Positions 21,100 through 31,186 are shown, counted from the first letter of the stretch. The stretch is DNA of 64,000 bases from Pseudomonas cremoris (GCF_014230465.1 NZ_JAAXCY010000013.1:62001-126000), one strand, 5' to 3'. Numbers and translations: made by a program. The notes: generated from the letters alone by a model not told the origin.

Positions 21100-21114
21100 T
21101 TTTACTGCGTTGAC

Positions 21115-22311
21115 TCAGGCAAACTGCGCCGCGGCGTAGCCCGACGCCCATGCCCACTGGAAGTTGAACCCGCCCAGGTGACCGGTCACATCCAACACTT
21201 CGCCGATAAAGTACAACCCTGGGCTTTTCAGTGACTCCATGGTCTTGGACGACACCTCGCGCGTGTCGACCCCACCCAACGTTACCTCGGCCGTGCGGTA
21301 GCCCTCAGTGCCCGCTGGCACCAACTGCCAGCTGCCGAGTTTTTGCGCGATATCGGCAATTTCCGCATGGGTGTACTGCTTCATCGGCTTGGACGCAAAC
21401 CAGGTTTCGGCCAGCAGGTTGGCCATCTTCTTGGTGAAGATCTCGCCCAGCAGGGTTTTCAGCTCGCTGTTGGGACGCTCGGCCTGTTGCTGTTGCAACC
21501 AGGTGTGCGCGTCATGGTCGGGCAGCAGGTTGATTTCAACCGTATCGCCGGGCTCCCAATACGACGAGATCTGCAAAATCGCCGGGCCACTGAGTCCGCG
21601 ATGGGTAAACAGGATGTTCTCGCGAAAGCTCTGGTCGTTGCAGCTGACCAGGCAGTCCACTGAGGTGCCAGACAGTTCGCCGCACAACTCCTTGAGCTGG
21701 TCGGTAATGGTGAAGGGCACCAGCCCGGCGCGGGTCGGCAGCAGTTCATGGCCGAATTGCTTGGCTACCTGGTAACCAAACCCGGTGGCGCCCAGTGTTG
21801 GAATCGACAGGCCGCCGGTGGCGATCACCAGGGATTCACAGCGCAGTTCGCCCAAGGTGGTTTGCAATTGGTAGCCGCTGTCGACCTTGGCGATTTCTTG
21901 GATCGAGGTGTCCAAATGCATGCTCACGCCAACCTGGATGCACTCGTCAAGCAGCATGCCGAGGATGTCGCTGGACTTGTTGTCGCAGAACAGCTGGCCG
22001 AGCTTCTTCTCGTGGTACGGCACGCCGTGCTTGGCCACCAGCCCGATAAAGTCCCACTGGGTATAACGGGCCAGGGCGGACTTGCAGAAATGCGCGTTGT
22101 GCGAGAGGAAGTTGGCCGGCTCGGTGTACATGTTGGTGAAATTGCAGCGGCCACCGCCGGACATCAGGATCTTCTTGCCGGCCTTGTTCGCATGGTCGAT
22201 CAACATCACCTTGCGCCCACGCCCGGCGGCGGTCAGTGCGCACATCAAGCCTGCGGCGCCGGCGCCAATGATCACAACTTCGGTCGAGCGCAAAACGGTG
22301 TCCTCATACAA
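21115..22311 (-). CDS. HI0933/YhiN-type FAD flavoprotein
   Basis: A 398-residue flavoprotein. The FAD-binding GxGxxG is in VVIIGAGAAGLMCAL near the N-terminus, followed by the family motif AGKKILMSGGGRCNFTN. The C-terminal VTGHLGGFNFQWAWASGYAAA is the second FAD contact region typical of this family. The reaction is not known. The first ATG (22311) has no ribosome site. A TTG six codons in (22293) follows GAGGA at good spacing and may be the true start, giving a protein that begins just before STEVVIIG. Confidence 0.85.
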   Translation of the reverse strand: MYEDTVLRSTEVVIIGAGAAGLMCALTAAGRGRKVMLIDHANKAGKKILMSGGGRCNFTNMYTEPANFLSHNAHFCKSALARYTQWDFIGLVAKHGVPYHEKKLGQLFCDNKSSDILGMLLDECIQVGVSMHLDTSIQEIAKVDSGYQLQTTLGELRCESLVIATGGLSIPTLGATGFGYQVAKQFGHELLPTRAGLVPFTITDQLKELCGELSGTSVDCLVSCNDQSFRENILFTHRGLSGPAILQISSYWEPGDTVEINLLPDHDAHTWLQQQQAERPNSELKTLLGEIFTKKMANLLAETWFASKPMKQYTHAEIADIAQKLGSWQLVPAGTEGYRTAEVTLGGVDTREVSSKTMESLKSPGLYFIGEVLDVTGHLGGFNFQWAWASGYAAAQFA

Positions 22312-22332
22312 ATTCTGATTTGGAATACAGTC

Positions 22333-22428
22333 AAATGTGGGAGCGGGCTTGCTCGCGAATACGGAGTGTCAGCCATCGAAGAAGTTGACTGATCCACCGA
22401 ATTCGCGAGCAAGCCCGCTCCCACATTT
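22333..22428. repeat. REPIN
   Basis: Inverted AAATGTGGGAGCGGGCTTGC...GCGAAT arms, with the internal stem region TGTCAGCCATCG/AGTTGACTGATCC. It lies between the flavoprotein start and the end of dbpA. Confidence 0.9.
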
Positions 22429-22452
22429 TGATCTCTGTAGAGCTTGAGTGCC

Positions 22453-23838
22453 TTACAGGATCCGCACGCGCAACGAACGGCCCTTGATCTTGCCGTCATT
22501 CAAACGCTGCAACGCCTGCTTGGCAATGCCACGCTCAACGGCCACAAACGCCTGGAAGTCAAAGATCGCGATCTTGCCGACCTGGGCACCTGGGATACCC
22601 GCTTCGCCAGTCAGTGCACCCAGGATGTCACCCGGACGCACTTTGTCTTTACGGCCAGCAGCGATGCACAGGGTGCTCATCTGTGGCAGCAACGGACCAC
22701 CGCTTTGCGGCTTGAGGTTGTCCAGTTGGTCCCAGTTCAAGGGCGACTTCTGCAGTTGCTCGATGGCTTGGGCGCGGTGGGCTTCGGACGGCGCCACCAG
22801 GCTGATGGCGATGCCAGTCTCACCGGCACGGCCCGTACGGCCCACACGGTGGATGTGGATTTCCGAATCGCGGGCCAGTTCGACGTTGATCACCATGTCC
22901 AGCGAGTCAATGTCCAAACCACGGGCGGCCACGTCGGTCGCTACCAGTACCGAGGTGCTGCGGTTGGCGAACATCGCGAGTACCTGGTCGCGGTCGCGCT
23001 GCTCCAGGTCGCCGTGCAGGCCAACGGCAGAGATGCCCTTGGACGTCAGGTGATCCACGGTTTCCTGCACTTGCTGCTTGGTAAAGCAGAACGCCACGCA
23101 CGAGGCTGGACGGAAGTGCGCCAGCACCTTGGTCACCGCGTCCATACGCTCTTCCGGCGAGATCTCGAAGAAGCGCTGCTCGATCTGGTCGTCGGAGTGG
23201 AACGCTTCGGCCTTCACTTGCTGCGGTGCGCGCATGAATTTGGAGGCCAACTGCTTGATGCTCACCGGGTAGGTGGCCGAAAACAGCAAAGTTTGGCGGC
23301 GCGGCGGGGTCTTGCTGATGATGTCTTCGATGGCGTCGTAGAAACCCATGTCGAGCATGCGGTCGGCTTCGTCGAGGATCAGCGTGTTCAAGCCGTCCAG
23401 TACCAGCGAGCCCTTGCGCAGGTGCTGCTGGATACGGCCCGGGGTGCCGACGATCACGTGGGCGCCGTGTTCCAGGGAGGCGATCTGCGGGCCAAGGGAC
23501 ACACCGCCGCACAAGGTCAACACCTTGATGTTGTCTTCGGCGCGTGCCAGGCGACGGATTTCCTTGGCGACCTGGTCGGCCAACTCACGGGTCGGGCACA
23601 TCACCAGGGCCTGGCAGCCGAAGTAGCGCGGGTTGATCGGGTTCAACAGGCCGATGCCGAAGGCGGCAGTCTTGCCGCTGCCGGTCTTGGCCTGGGCAAT
23701 CAGGTCCAGCCCCTTGAGGATCACCGGCAAGCTTTGCGCCTGGATCTGCGTCATCTCGACATAACCCAGCGAGTCGAGGTTAGCCAGCATGGCGGCGGAC
23801 AGGGGCAAAGTATTAAAAGCGGTGGCGATGGTAGTCAC
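22453..23838 (-). CDS. dbpA: ATP-dependent RNA helicase DbpA
   Basis: A 461-residue DEAD-box helicase for assembly of the large ribosomal subunit. The core has AKTGSGKTAAF (Walker A), PTRELADQV, LDEADRMLD, SATYP and HRVGRTGRAG. The C-terminal 75 residues (MSTLCIAAGRKDKVRPGDIL to the end) form the DbpA RNA-binding domain that recognises 23S rRNA hairpin 92. The likely start is a GTG (MTTIATAFNTLPLS, 23838). The frame extends 21 codons upstream to an ATG, but those residues do not match the family. The ribosome site before the GTG is weak. Confidence 0.94.
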   Translation of the reverse strand: MTTIATAFNTLPLSAAMLANLDSLGYVEMTQIQAQSLPVILKGLDLIAQAKTGSGKTAAFGIGLLNPINPRYFGCQALVMCPTRELADQVAKEIRRLARAEDNIKVLTLCGGVSLGPQIASLEHGAHVIVGTPGRIQQHLRKGSLVLDGLNTLILDEADRMLDMGFYDAIEDIISKTPPRRQTLLFSATYPVSIKQLASKFMRAPQQVKAEAFHSDDQIEQRFFEISPEERMDAVTKVLAHFRPASCVAFCFTKQQVQETVDHLTSKGISAVGLHGDLEQRDRDQVLAMFANRSTSVLVATDVAARGLDIDSLDMVINVELARDSEIHIHRVGRTGRAGETGIAISLVAPSEAHRAQAIEQLQKSPLNWDQLDNLKPQSGGPLLPQMSTLCIAAGRKDKVRPGDILGALTGEAGIPGAQVGKIAIFDFQAFVAVERGIAKQALQRLNDGKIKGRSLRVRIL

Positions 23839-23920
23839 GGGACTGGCTCTGCAAAACAAAATGTTGCGCAGTGTACCAGTCCCGCAGGATTTTCCCTGCA
23901 AGTTCTAGACGGGAAGCCTG

Positions 23921-25348
23921 TTAATGCTCGATATCGTGCTCGCGGTTGATCACCCGTTTGCCGTCGGTTGGCGACAATTGCAGGAAGATCGCCGCCGCCA
24001 GCATCGCCATGATGCCCACGGTCAGGAAGGTCAGCTGGAAGGCGCCCAGTACGCTTTCCACGCCATCGTTACCGGTTTCAGCGGTGAAGCCACCGAGCAA
24101 CGCGCCGGCGCAAGCCACCCCAAGGCTCAGGGACAATTGTGCCACCACCGATAGCAAACTGTTGCCGCTACTGGCCTGGGCGTCGTCCAGGTCGATGAGG
24201 GTGACGGTGTTCATCGCGGTAAATTGCAGGGAGTTGATTGCCCCCAATATCGCCAACATGCCCAGCAACAGTGGGTAAGGCGTGTGTTCGCTGACCAGGC
24301 CCATGCTCGCCAGCATGATGCCCAGTGCCAGGGTGTTGCCGGTGAGGACGATGCGGTAGCCCAGGCGCTCGATCAATGGACGCGCGATGGACTTGGCAAA
24401 CATCGCCGCCGCCGCCAGTGGCAGCATGCTCATTCCGGCTTCCGACGGCGAATAACCCAGCGCCACCTGCAACAGCAGCGGCACCAGGAACGGCAACGCG
24501 CCGCTGCCCAGGCGCGCAAACAGGTTGCCAAGGATGCCCACGGCAAAGGTGCGGGTCTTGAACAGTACCGGCGAAAACAGCGGGTTATCGATATGCCCGG
24601 CGCGCAGCCAATACGCCGCCAGGCACGCCAGCCCGCCGAACAGCAGCAACATCACCCGCAGGTGCGGCAGGTGCAGTTCGCCCAGGCCTTCCATGGCGAT
24701 GGTGATCAGCACCATCGCCGCGCCAAATAGCAGGAACCCCACGCTATCAAAGCGGGTGCGCTCGCTGCCGCGCAGGTCGGGGATGAATTTCCACACGGCG
24801 TAGCAGCCGATCATGCCCACCGGCAGGTTGATCAGGAAGATCCAGTGCCAGGTCAGGTATTGCACCATCCAACCGCCCATGGTCGGGCCGAGCAGCGGGC
24901 CGAGCAGGCCGGGGATGGTAATGAAGCCCATGATCCGCACCAGTTCGGAGCGGGGATACGCGCGCAGTACCACGAGCCTGCCGACCGGCAGCATCAATGC
25001 GCCGCCCAGGCCCTGGATCACCCGTGCGCCCACCAGCATGGTCAAACTGCTGGACAGCGCACACAGCAACGAGCCGATGCTGAACAGCATGATTGCGCCA
25101 AAGAAGATTTTCTTGGTGCCGAAGCGGTCGGCAATCCAGCCTGAGGCCGGGATCAACAAGGCGACGGTGAGCATGTAGGCGATCACCACGCCTTGCATGC
25201 GCAATGGGTTTTCGGCGAGGTCCCGCGCCATGGCCGGCAATGCCGTGTTTAGAATCGTCCCATCGAGTGACTGCATGAAGAAGGCAATCGCGACCACCCA
25301 GGGGAGCCAGCGGGCGGTCTTGGCATCGAGCGGGACGCGATTCGGCAT
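23921..25348 (-). CDS. DHA2-family multidrug efflux pump, MdtD-like
   Basis: A 475-residue MFS transporter of the 14-segment DHA2 type. Residues 12-40 (RWLPWVVAIAFFMQSLDGTI, then LNTALPAM) match E. coli MdtD, and the motif C region GPLLGPTMGGWMVQYLTWHWIFLIN is intact. It is similar to MdtD along its full length, but the mdtABC partners are absent. It lies 37 bases downstream of the RhlA-like gene and may be co-transcribed with it, which raises the possibility of exporting that enzyme's product. The substrate is otherwise unknown. Confidence 0.88.
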   Translation of the reverse strand: MPNRVPLDAKTARWLPWVVAIAFFMQSLDGTILNTALPAMARDLAENPLRMQGVVIAYMLTVALLIPASGWIADRFGTKKIFFGAIMLFSIGSLLCALSSSLTMLVGARVIQGLGGALMLPVGRLVVLRAYPRSELVRIMGFITIPGLLGPLLGPTMGGWMVQYLTWHWIFLINLPVGMIGCYAVWKFIPDLRGSERTRFDSVGFLLFGAAMVLITIAMEGLGELHLPHLRVMLLLFGGLACLAAYWLRAGHIDNPLFSPVLFKTRTFAVGILGNLFARLGSGALPFLVPLLLQVALGYSPSEAGMSMLPLAAAAMFAKSIARPLIERLGYRIVLTGNTLALGIMLASMGLVSEHTPYPLLLGMLAILGAINSLQFTAMNTVTLIDLDDAQASSGNSLLSVVAQLSLSLGVACAGALLGGFTAETGNDGVESVLGAFQLTFLTVGIMAMLAAAIFLQLSPTDGKRVINREHDIEH

Positions 25349-25385
25349 AGAAAACCCTTTTTGTTAGCAGGCTATGTGTCGGCGA

Positions 25386-26234
25386 TTATGCGCCATCCAT
25401 CGCGCCTTTTCCCACCAGGAAATCCAGCAAAGCGCGGTGCACCGCCGCGGCGGCCTCGGAAGATTCGAGGTCGAGCAAGTGGCCGGTGTGCTCGGCTACT
25501 GCAAAGCTGCTGCGCCCCACATATTGCTTGAACAACTCGGCTTCGGCGGCGGGGGTGTATTCGTCCAGCGCACCGTTGAGAAAATGCACCGGTGTTTCGA
25601 TCTGCCGGAGCGCCGGCAGGTAATTGCCATCGCCAAGGGCCAGCACCTGATGGATATGAAAGCGCGCCTGGCGGTATTCGGTGGTGGCCATGGTCGACAG
25701 GTGGCGATGGTTATTACGCTTGAGCGGTGCCGACAGGAATTTGCCCACCGTGTCGTTGAGCAAATGGCCTACGGCGGACTTGTCATCGGCCTCGATCAGC
25801 ACGCGCACGCGTTCCACATAATCGAGCATGGCCTGGTTGAGGCTCGGTGCCAGCGCCATCACCACTGAACTTTTGATCGACGGTGGGTTGTGGGCCAGGG
25901 TCAGCAGTGTGGAGATGCCACCCCAGGAAGCCGACACCAGATGGTTGACCTCAAAGCGCTCTACCAGGGCCCGCAGGATCTGCACCTCGTCGTCCTTGGT
26001 TACCAGGTCGAGGTCGGTGTTGTGTTCACGGGAGTAGCCCGAGAAGGGCAGGTCGAACAACAGCACATTGAAATGCTCGGCCAGGCACTTGCTGGTGCGG
26101 GCGAAGGAGCGCGTGGTGGACAGCGCGCCGTTGACCATCAGCACCGTGTCTTTTTGCGGATCGTTGCCCAGTTGCTCGACGTGAACGTTGTAGTGCTTGA
26201 ACAGCTTTTGTATGACGAAACTTCCCTGGTTCAT
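25386..26234 (-). CDS. RhlA/PhaG-type alpha/beta-hydrolase (3-hydroxyacyl transferase or HAA synthase)
   Basis: A 282-residue alpha/beta-hydrolase starting [17 protein letters not shown]; the ATG at 26234 follows AGGAAG, and a GTG four codons upstream overlaps that site. It resembles RhlA strongly: [36 protein letters not shown] and [18 protein letters not shown] are near-identical stretches. The nucleophile is Ser103 (ASWGG), the acid Asp is in LDEYTPAA and the His in [10 protein letters not shown]. RhlA joins two 3-hydroxyacyl units from ACP to make HAA, the lipid part of rhamnolipids; PhaG is a relative that moves the same acyl groups to CoA. No rhlB is adjacent. RhlA function is more likely from sequence. 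Confidence 0.85.
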   Translation of the reverse strand: MNQGSFVIQKLFKHYNVHVEQLGNDPQKDTVLMVNGALSTTRSFARTSKCLAEHFNVLLFDLPFSGYSREHNTDLDLVTKDDEVQILRALVERFEVNHLVSASWGGISTLLTLAHNPPSIKSSVVMALAPSLNQAMLDYVERVRVLIEADDKSAVGHLLNDTVGKFLSAPLKRNNHRHLSTMATTEYRQARFHIHQVLALGDGNYLPALRQIETPVHFLNGALDEYTPAAEAELFKQYVGRSSFAVAEHTGHLLDLESSEAAAAVHRALLDFLVGKGAMDGA

Positions 26235-26386
26235 GTCAACGCTCACTTCCTGTGGGGTGGCGGTATGCCACTAACCGTTATAGCGAGGTTTTTTGCGGGG
26301 GACAACTGAGGGCGAGGGAACGGGTGGGAGATGGGAATTGGCGGTAGGAAGGTGCGAAGCGAGGTATCAGAAACCTGCACAAACTA

Positions 26387-26477
26387 ATGTGGGAGCAGGC
26401 TTGCTCGCGAAAGCAGTGTGTCAGTCACTGAATGAGTTGACTGACCCACCGTATTCGCGAGCAAGCCCGCTCCCACA
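26387..26477. repeat. REPIN
   Basis: Inverted ATGTGGGAGCAGGCTTGCTC and GCGAGCAAGCCCGCTCCCAC arms, lying between the RhlA-like and PmbA-like genes. The left arm has one changed base (AGGC for GGGC). Confidence 0.9.
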
Positions 26478-26489
26478 GGGGTTTTGCAT

Positions 26490-27806
26490 TTACAACGTCA
26501 GGGTCAGGCGTTTGACCAAGGCCCCTGGCAACAGGTTGGATGAGGTATTGCGCTGCCCATACGTACTGGCCGACAACAACAACTCCCGCTCCGCCGTCAG
26601 CGCTTCCAACTGCGATCCCAGCAGGCTGTACACACTGTCATCAAAGCGCATGGTGCTAACCGGCGCCTTGATCTCGCCGTCTTCCACCCAGAACGTGGCA
26701 AAGCGTGTCATGCCAGTGAGGCGCGCCGCCGGCAGGTCGGAGTAGTTCAGGTACCACAGGTTGCTGATGTACAACCCGGTGCCCAACTGCCTGAGGATAT
26801 CGGCTTGCGCCAGGCTGCCTGCCGCCATCTGCAGGGCACTGGGCGACTCGTCGCTGCTGGCACCGTTGGTGCTCAAGCCGTATTCGGCAGCGCTGCGGGA
26901 GTTGATCAACTCGCCTTGGGCACGTCCCGCGTTGATCAGCGTGACGTCACCGCGTGGGTAGCCTTCGCTGGAGAACGCTTCACTCAGGGAGCCGCTGACC
27001 TGCTCGTTCACTGTCACCAGCGGGCTCAGGGACTGTTCGCCCGCATACAGCTTTTGCAACGAACTGCCTTTGCTGGCGATGGCCTGGGCGGAGAAACCAC
27101 CCCAGGTGATGATGCTGATGATTTCTTCCATCGCCGCCGGGGCGAGGTAGGCCCGGTATTGCCCAGGCGCCAGTGTGTGCAGCGGGCGCCCGAGGAACGC
27201 CAACTGCTCGCGGGCCTGCTGGAAGCGTGCGGCAAATTCGGCGCTGTCCCAGGTGTGCCCGGCGTAGCTGGCCTTGACCGCCTCGCCGTTGGCATGGAAC
27301 AGGCTGAAATCGAAGTTGAAGCTATTGGCCTGGTGCCAGCCAAAGGCGCCTGATGAACTGGCAAAACCCCGGCTGATGGGGCCGGCGGCATAGAAACCCA
27401 CCAAGTCCACACCGTCTGCGGCCTGGCTGATGTTTTCCAGCACCTGGGCCAGTTCCGGCAACGGCTGCGCCTGTTCGTTGTTGCTTTGCCAGGCGTTGTG
27501 GTTCAGCAGCAGGTAAGGATCCTGCGGCAGCAATGGCAAGGTTTCACGCAACTGTTGCAAACCATCGGCCAAGCGCTGGCGGTCCAGTTCCGGCTCGCCG
27601 GCCAGGGTGATGCCCAGGTCGGCATGGCGGCCATCATTGATCAGTTTCAGATTGAGGCTGGCCTGCTGCACTTGGCCGGCCTGGCGCACCTTGGCGTGGT
27701 TGAAACGCACAAACTCGGACGACTCGTCCGCATAGCCCAAGTGGAATTGTTCACTGTTGGTGACGGCTTTCTTGAGCCATTCAACCAATGCCTTGAAATT
27801 GTTCAT
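26490..27806 (-). CDS. PmbA-like subunit of a second TldD/PmbA protease pair
   Basis: A 438-residue TldD/PmbA-family protein, the partner that lacks the HExxxH zinc motif. It starts MNNFKALVEWLKKAVTNSEQ. Its ATG shares one base with the TGA of the TldD-like gene, so translation is probably coupled. In known pairs TldD and PmbA form a heterodimer that degrades or matures peptides such as microcin B17 and the CcdA antitoxin. The N-terminal part is shorter and more diverged than housekeeping PmbA, so this is a paralogous pair. No precursor peptide gene is seen nearby. Confidence 0.85.
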   Translation of the reverse strand: MNNFKALVEWLKKAVTNSEQFHLGYADESSEFVRFNHAKVRQAGQVQQASLNLKLINDGRHADLGITLAGEPELDRQRLADGLQQLRETLPLLPQDPYLLLNHNAWQSNNEQAQPLPELAQVLENISQAADGVDLVGFYAAGPISRGFASSSGAFGWHQANSFNFDFSLFHANGEAVKASYAGHTWDSAEFAARFQQAREQLAFLGRPLHTLAPGQYRAYLAPAAMEEIISIITWGGFSAQAIASKGSSLQKLYAGEQSLSPLVTVNEQVSGSLSEAFSSEGYPRGDVTLINAGRAQGELINSRSAAEYGLSTNGASSDESPSALQMAAGSLAQADILRQLGTGLYISNLWYLNYSDLPAARLTGMTRFATFWVEDGEIKAPVSTMRFDDSVYSLLGSQLEALTAERELLLSASTYGQRNTSSNLLPGALVKRLTLTL

Positions 27807-29248
27807 CAGGCATCTCCCCCAAACACATCAACGTTGCTGAACACGCAGGCCGGCGAGGCATGGCCCACGCGGATCACCTGGTTGGGTTCGCCTTTGCCGC
27901 AGTTTGGCGTGCCCAACACTTTGAAGGTGCTGGCGTCGCCGACCGCGCTGAGGTTGCGCCAGAACTGCGCGGAAATCGCCCGGTAGTTGGGGTTTTTCAC
28001 CACGCCTTTCAGCTCGCCGTTTTCGATCAGTTGGCCCCACTCGCAACCGAACTGGAATTTATTGCGTGCATCGTCGATGGACCACGAGCGGTTGGTCGAC
28101 ATCAGGATGCCGTTCTCGATACCGCCAATCAGCTGCGCCAGGCTCTTGTCGCCGGCTTCGATATTCAGGTTGGCCATGCGGTCGATGGGCGCGCGGTTCC
28201 AACTGCTGGCGCGGCTGTTGGCCACGCCGCCCATGCCCGACCGGTATTGCGACAGCGCACCGCCCAGTGGCTTGAGCAACAGCCCTTCGCGGATCAGGAA
28301 TTGCTTGCTGGCGGCGGTGCCGTCGTCGTCATGGCCGTAGCTGGCGAGCTGTTCGGGGATGTCCGGGTCGAAGGTCACGTTGAGCAACGGCGAGCCGTAT
28401 TGCAGGTGACCAAAGTCGCTGGCCTGCACGAAGCTGGTGCCGGCGTAGTTGCGCTCGTCACCCAGGATGCGGTCCAACTCCAGCGGGTGGCCGATGGACT
28501 CGTGGATCTGCAGGATCATCTGGTCGGGCATCAACAACAGGTCGCGCGGGCCGTTGGGCGTGTTTGGCGCGAGCAGCAGTTGCAGGGCTTCGTCGGCGAT
28601 GCGCGGCGCGGCCCCCACCAGGCCGAAGCGGTTGATCACATCAACGCCGCCCTGCTGGCCAAAGTTGCTGCCGCCGAGGGTGCGGGTCTGGCTGTCATTG
28701 CCGTCATAAGCGGTGACGTTGACGCCAGGGAACACAAAACGTTGGGCCTGGCGCAATTCGGCGCCGGCACTGTTGAGGTAGATCTGTTCGACGTGGGTCA
28801 GGCCGAGGCTGACTTCCCAATTGACCAGGCGCTCGTCCTTGGGCACTGCGGCCGATTCGCTGCCGAGCAACTGGTAGCAGTCGCTCAAGGACGGGAAGGG
28901 CTGATCGAGGTCAGGTGACAGGTAGTCGGCCACATCGCTGGACACGTATTGGTCGCGCAGGTCCAGCAGGGCATGGGGTTTGATCAATCGAGCTTGCTGC
29001 TCGGCACGCTCAAGGGCGGCTTGCAGGCCGGCCAGGGAAATGTCGTTGGTCGCAGCGTAGGCTTCCACACCGTTGAGACGCACGGTGAGCATGGCGCCTT
29101 CGTCGTGGTTCAGATGGGGTGGTTCGGCGACGTTCTTGCGCACGGCCAGGTACTGGCCGGATTCGCGCACGTAACGCAGCGAGAAGAACTCGGCGCGGGT
29201 GCGCAGGGCTGCGAAGTGTTTTTTGAGTGTGGCGTAGTGATCGAACAT
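27806..29248 (-). CDS. TldD-like zinc protease subunit
   Basis: A 480-residue TldD-family protein with the catalytic HExxxH in QIHESIGHPLELD (about residue 255) and the third zinc ligand Cys in GTPNCGKGEP (about 455), so it should be active. It is the catalytic half of the pair with the downstream PmbA-like gene (TGATG overlap). The housekeeping tldD and pmbA of Pseudomonas are encoded separately, which makes this an extra system. Start MFDHYATLKKHF is preceded by AAGGAAGG. Confidence 0.9.
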   Translation of the reverse strand: MFDHYATLKKHFAALRTRAEFFSLRYVRESGQYLAVRKNVAEPPHLNHDEGAMLTVRLNGVEAYAATNDISLAGLQAALERAEQQARLIKPHALLDLRDQYVSSDVADYLSPDLDQPFPSLSDCYQLLGSESAAVPKDERLVNWEVSLGLTHVEQIYLNSAGAELRQAQRFVFPGVNVTAYDGNDSQTRTLGGSNFGQQGGVDVINRFGLVGAAPRIADEALQLLLAPNTPNGPRDLLLMPDQMILQIHESIGHPLELDRILGDERNYAGTSFVQASDFGHLQYGSPLLNVTFDPDIPEQLASYGHDDDGTAASKQFLIREGLLLKPLGGALSQYRSGMGGVANSRASSWNRAPIDRMANLNIEAGDKSLAQLIGGIENGILMSTNRSWSIDDARNKFQFGCEWGQLIENGELKGVVKNPNYRAISAQFWRNLSAVGDASTFKVLGTPNCGKGEPNQVIRVGHASPACVFSNVDVFGGDA

Positions 29249-29332
29249 GGGGCCTTCCTTGTGGGCGGCTCGTCGCGGGCAGGCGGACAGAGTAGCTGAT
29301 CAAGGAGGGGTTTTGCATTGACTGGTCGGGCC

Positions 29333-29418
29333 TCTTCGCGAGCAAGCTCGCTCCCACATTTGACCGAGTTCCAACATAGGGATGCGGTCAAAATGTGGGA
29401 GCGGGCTTGCTCGCGAAG
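29333..29418. repeat. REPIN
   Basis: Inverted TCTTCGCGAGCAAGCTCGCTC...ACATT and AATGTGGGAGCGGGCTTGC arms. It lies between the end of betA and the start of the TldD-like gene, which marks the boundary of the quaternary-amine locus. Confidence 0.9.
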
Positions 29419-29438
29419 GGAGCGCCGCGGTGTATCAG

Positions 29439-31133
29439 TTACTGCGCAATTTCACGCAACGGCTTGCCACGCACCGGCGCATCGCCTGCCACGTAGTAGT
29501 CGGCAGTGCTGCGCGGCAGTGGCTGGCGGCCACGGATCTTGTCGGCGATTTTCTCGGCGATCATGATCGTCGGCGCGTTCAGGTTGCCGGTGGTGATGAT
29601 CGGCATGATCGACGCATCCACAACGCGCAGGCCTTGCATGCCATGCACGCGGCCTTCGCCGTCCACGACCGCCATGTCGTCGGTGCCCATCTTGCACGAG
29701 CAGGACGGGTGGAACGCGGTTTCGGCGTGCTCGCGGATGAACGTGTCCAACTGATCATCGGTTTGCACTTCAATACCTGGGCTGATCTCGCGGCCACGGT
29801 ATTGGTCCAGTGCCGGCTGCTGCATGATTTCACGGGTCAGGCGGATGCCGTCGCGGAATTCCTGCCAGTCTTGCTCGGTGGCCATGTAGTTGAAGAGGAT
29901 GCTCGGGTAGTCCCGCGGGTTCTTCGACTTGAGCTGGATGCGACCACGGCTCGGCGAACGCATGGAGCCCATGTGCGCTTGGAAGCCGTGCTCTTGCACA
30001 CCGTTGCTGCCGTTGTAGTTAATCGCAACTGGCAAGAAGTGGTACTGGATGTTCGGCCATTCGAATTCTTCACGGGTGCGGATAAAACCGCCCGCTTCGA
30101 ATTGGTTGCTGGCGCCAATGCCGGTGCCGTTGAACAGCCACTCGGCACCGATGGCCGGCTGGTTGTACCAGAGCAGTGATGGGTACAACGACACCGGTTG
30201 GGTGCAGGCGTATTGCAGGTACAGCTCAAGGTGATCCTGCAGGTTTTCGCCGACGCCGGGCAGGTCGTGGACCACCGGGATATCGAGGCTTTCCAGCAAC
30301 GGGGCCGGGCCAACGCCGGAGCGTTGCAGCAACTGCGGCGAACCGATTGCGCCGCTGCACACGATCACTTCTTTACGTGCACGGGCTTCAACGCGCTCTT
30401 CAGCCGCACCGATCAGGTAACGCACGCCCACGGCGCGCTTGCCTTCAAACAGCACTTTGTCGCTGAGGGCGTGGGTGACGATGGTCAGCGTGGAACGCTT
30501 CTTTGCCGTGTCCAGGTAACCGCGCGCGGTGCTGGCGCGACGGCCTTTAGGCGTAACGGTACGGTCCATCGGGCCGAAGCCTTCTTGCTGGTAGCCGTTC
30601 AAGTCCACGGTACGCGGGTAACCGGCCTGCACGCCTGCTTCAACCATGGCGTGGAACAGCGGGTTGTTGCCCGCTTTTGGCGTGGTCACACTGACCGGGC
30701 CATCGCCGCCGTGCCAATCGTTCGGGCCGATGTCGCGGGTTTCGGCCTTGCGGAAATACGGCAGGCAGTCCAGGTAGGTCCAGTCTTCCAGGCCTGGCAG
30801 TTTTGCCCAGCCGTCGTAGTCCATCGCGTTGCCACGGATGTAGCACATGCCGTTGATCAGGGAAGAGCCACCCAGGCCCTTGCCGCGACCACATTCCATG
30901 CGGCGGCCGTCCATGTGTGGCTCTGGATCGGTCTCGTAGGCCCAGTTGTAGCGACGGCCTTGCAGTGGGAAGGCCAGGGCGGCTGGCATTTGCGTGCGGA
31001 AGTCGAAACGGTAGTCGGGGCCACCGGCTTCCAGCAGCAAAACGGTGACGCCTTCGTCTTCGGTCAGACGGGTCGCCAGGGTGTTACCGGCGGAGCCGGC
31101 ACCCACAATGATGTAGTCGTATTCTTGGGACAT
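29439..31133 (-). CDS. betA: Choline dehydrogenase
   Basis: An FAD-dependent GMC oxidoreductase that oxidises choline to betaine aldehyde, and often on to glycine betaine, at the inner membrane. The 564-residue protein starts [19 protein letters not shown] with the FAD Rossmann motif. The GMC signatures [18 protein letters not shown] and [16 protein letters not shown] are present, and the C-terminal catalytic histidine region HPSCSCKMG and [15 protein letters not shown] are intact. The ATG at 31133 follows AGAGGG. It is last in the betI-betB-betA operon, 116 bases after betB; the gap holds a repeat. Confidence 0.97.
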   Translation of the reverse strand: MSQEYDYIIVGAGSAGNTLATRLTEDEGVTVLLLEAGGPDYRFDFRTQMPAALAFPLQGRRYNWAYETDPEPHMDGRRMECGRGKGLGGSSLINGMCYIRGNAMDYDGWAKLPGLEDWTYLDCLPYFRKAETRDIGPNDWHGGDGPVSVTTPKAGNNPLFHAMVEAGVQAGYPRTVDLNGYQQEGFGPMDRTVTPKGRRASTARGYLDTAKKRSTLTIVTHALSDKVLFEGKRAVGVRYLIGAAEERVEARARKEVIVCSGAIGSPQLLQRSGVGPAPLLESLDIPVVHDLPGVGENLQDHLELYLQYACTQPVSLYPSLLWYNQPAIGAEWLFNGTGIGASNQFEAGGFIRTREEFEWPNIQYHFLPVAINYNGSNGVQEHGFQAHMGSMRSPSRGRIQLKSKNPRDYPSILFNYMATEQDWQEFRDGIRLTREIMQQPALDQYRGREISPGIEVQTDDQLDTFIREHAETAFHPSCSCKMGTDDMAVVDGEGRVHGMQGLRVVDASIMPIITTGNLNAPTIMIAEKIADKIRGRQPLPRSTADYYVAGDAPVRGKPLREIAQ

Positions 31134-31186
31134 AAATGCACCCTCTTTGGAGATGGTCAGGTCAGTCAAACAGTGGTGTCCGGGAT

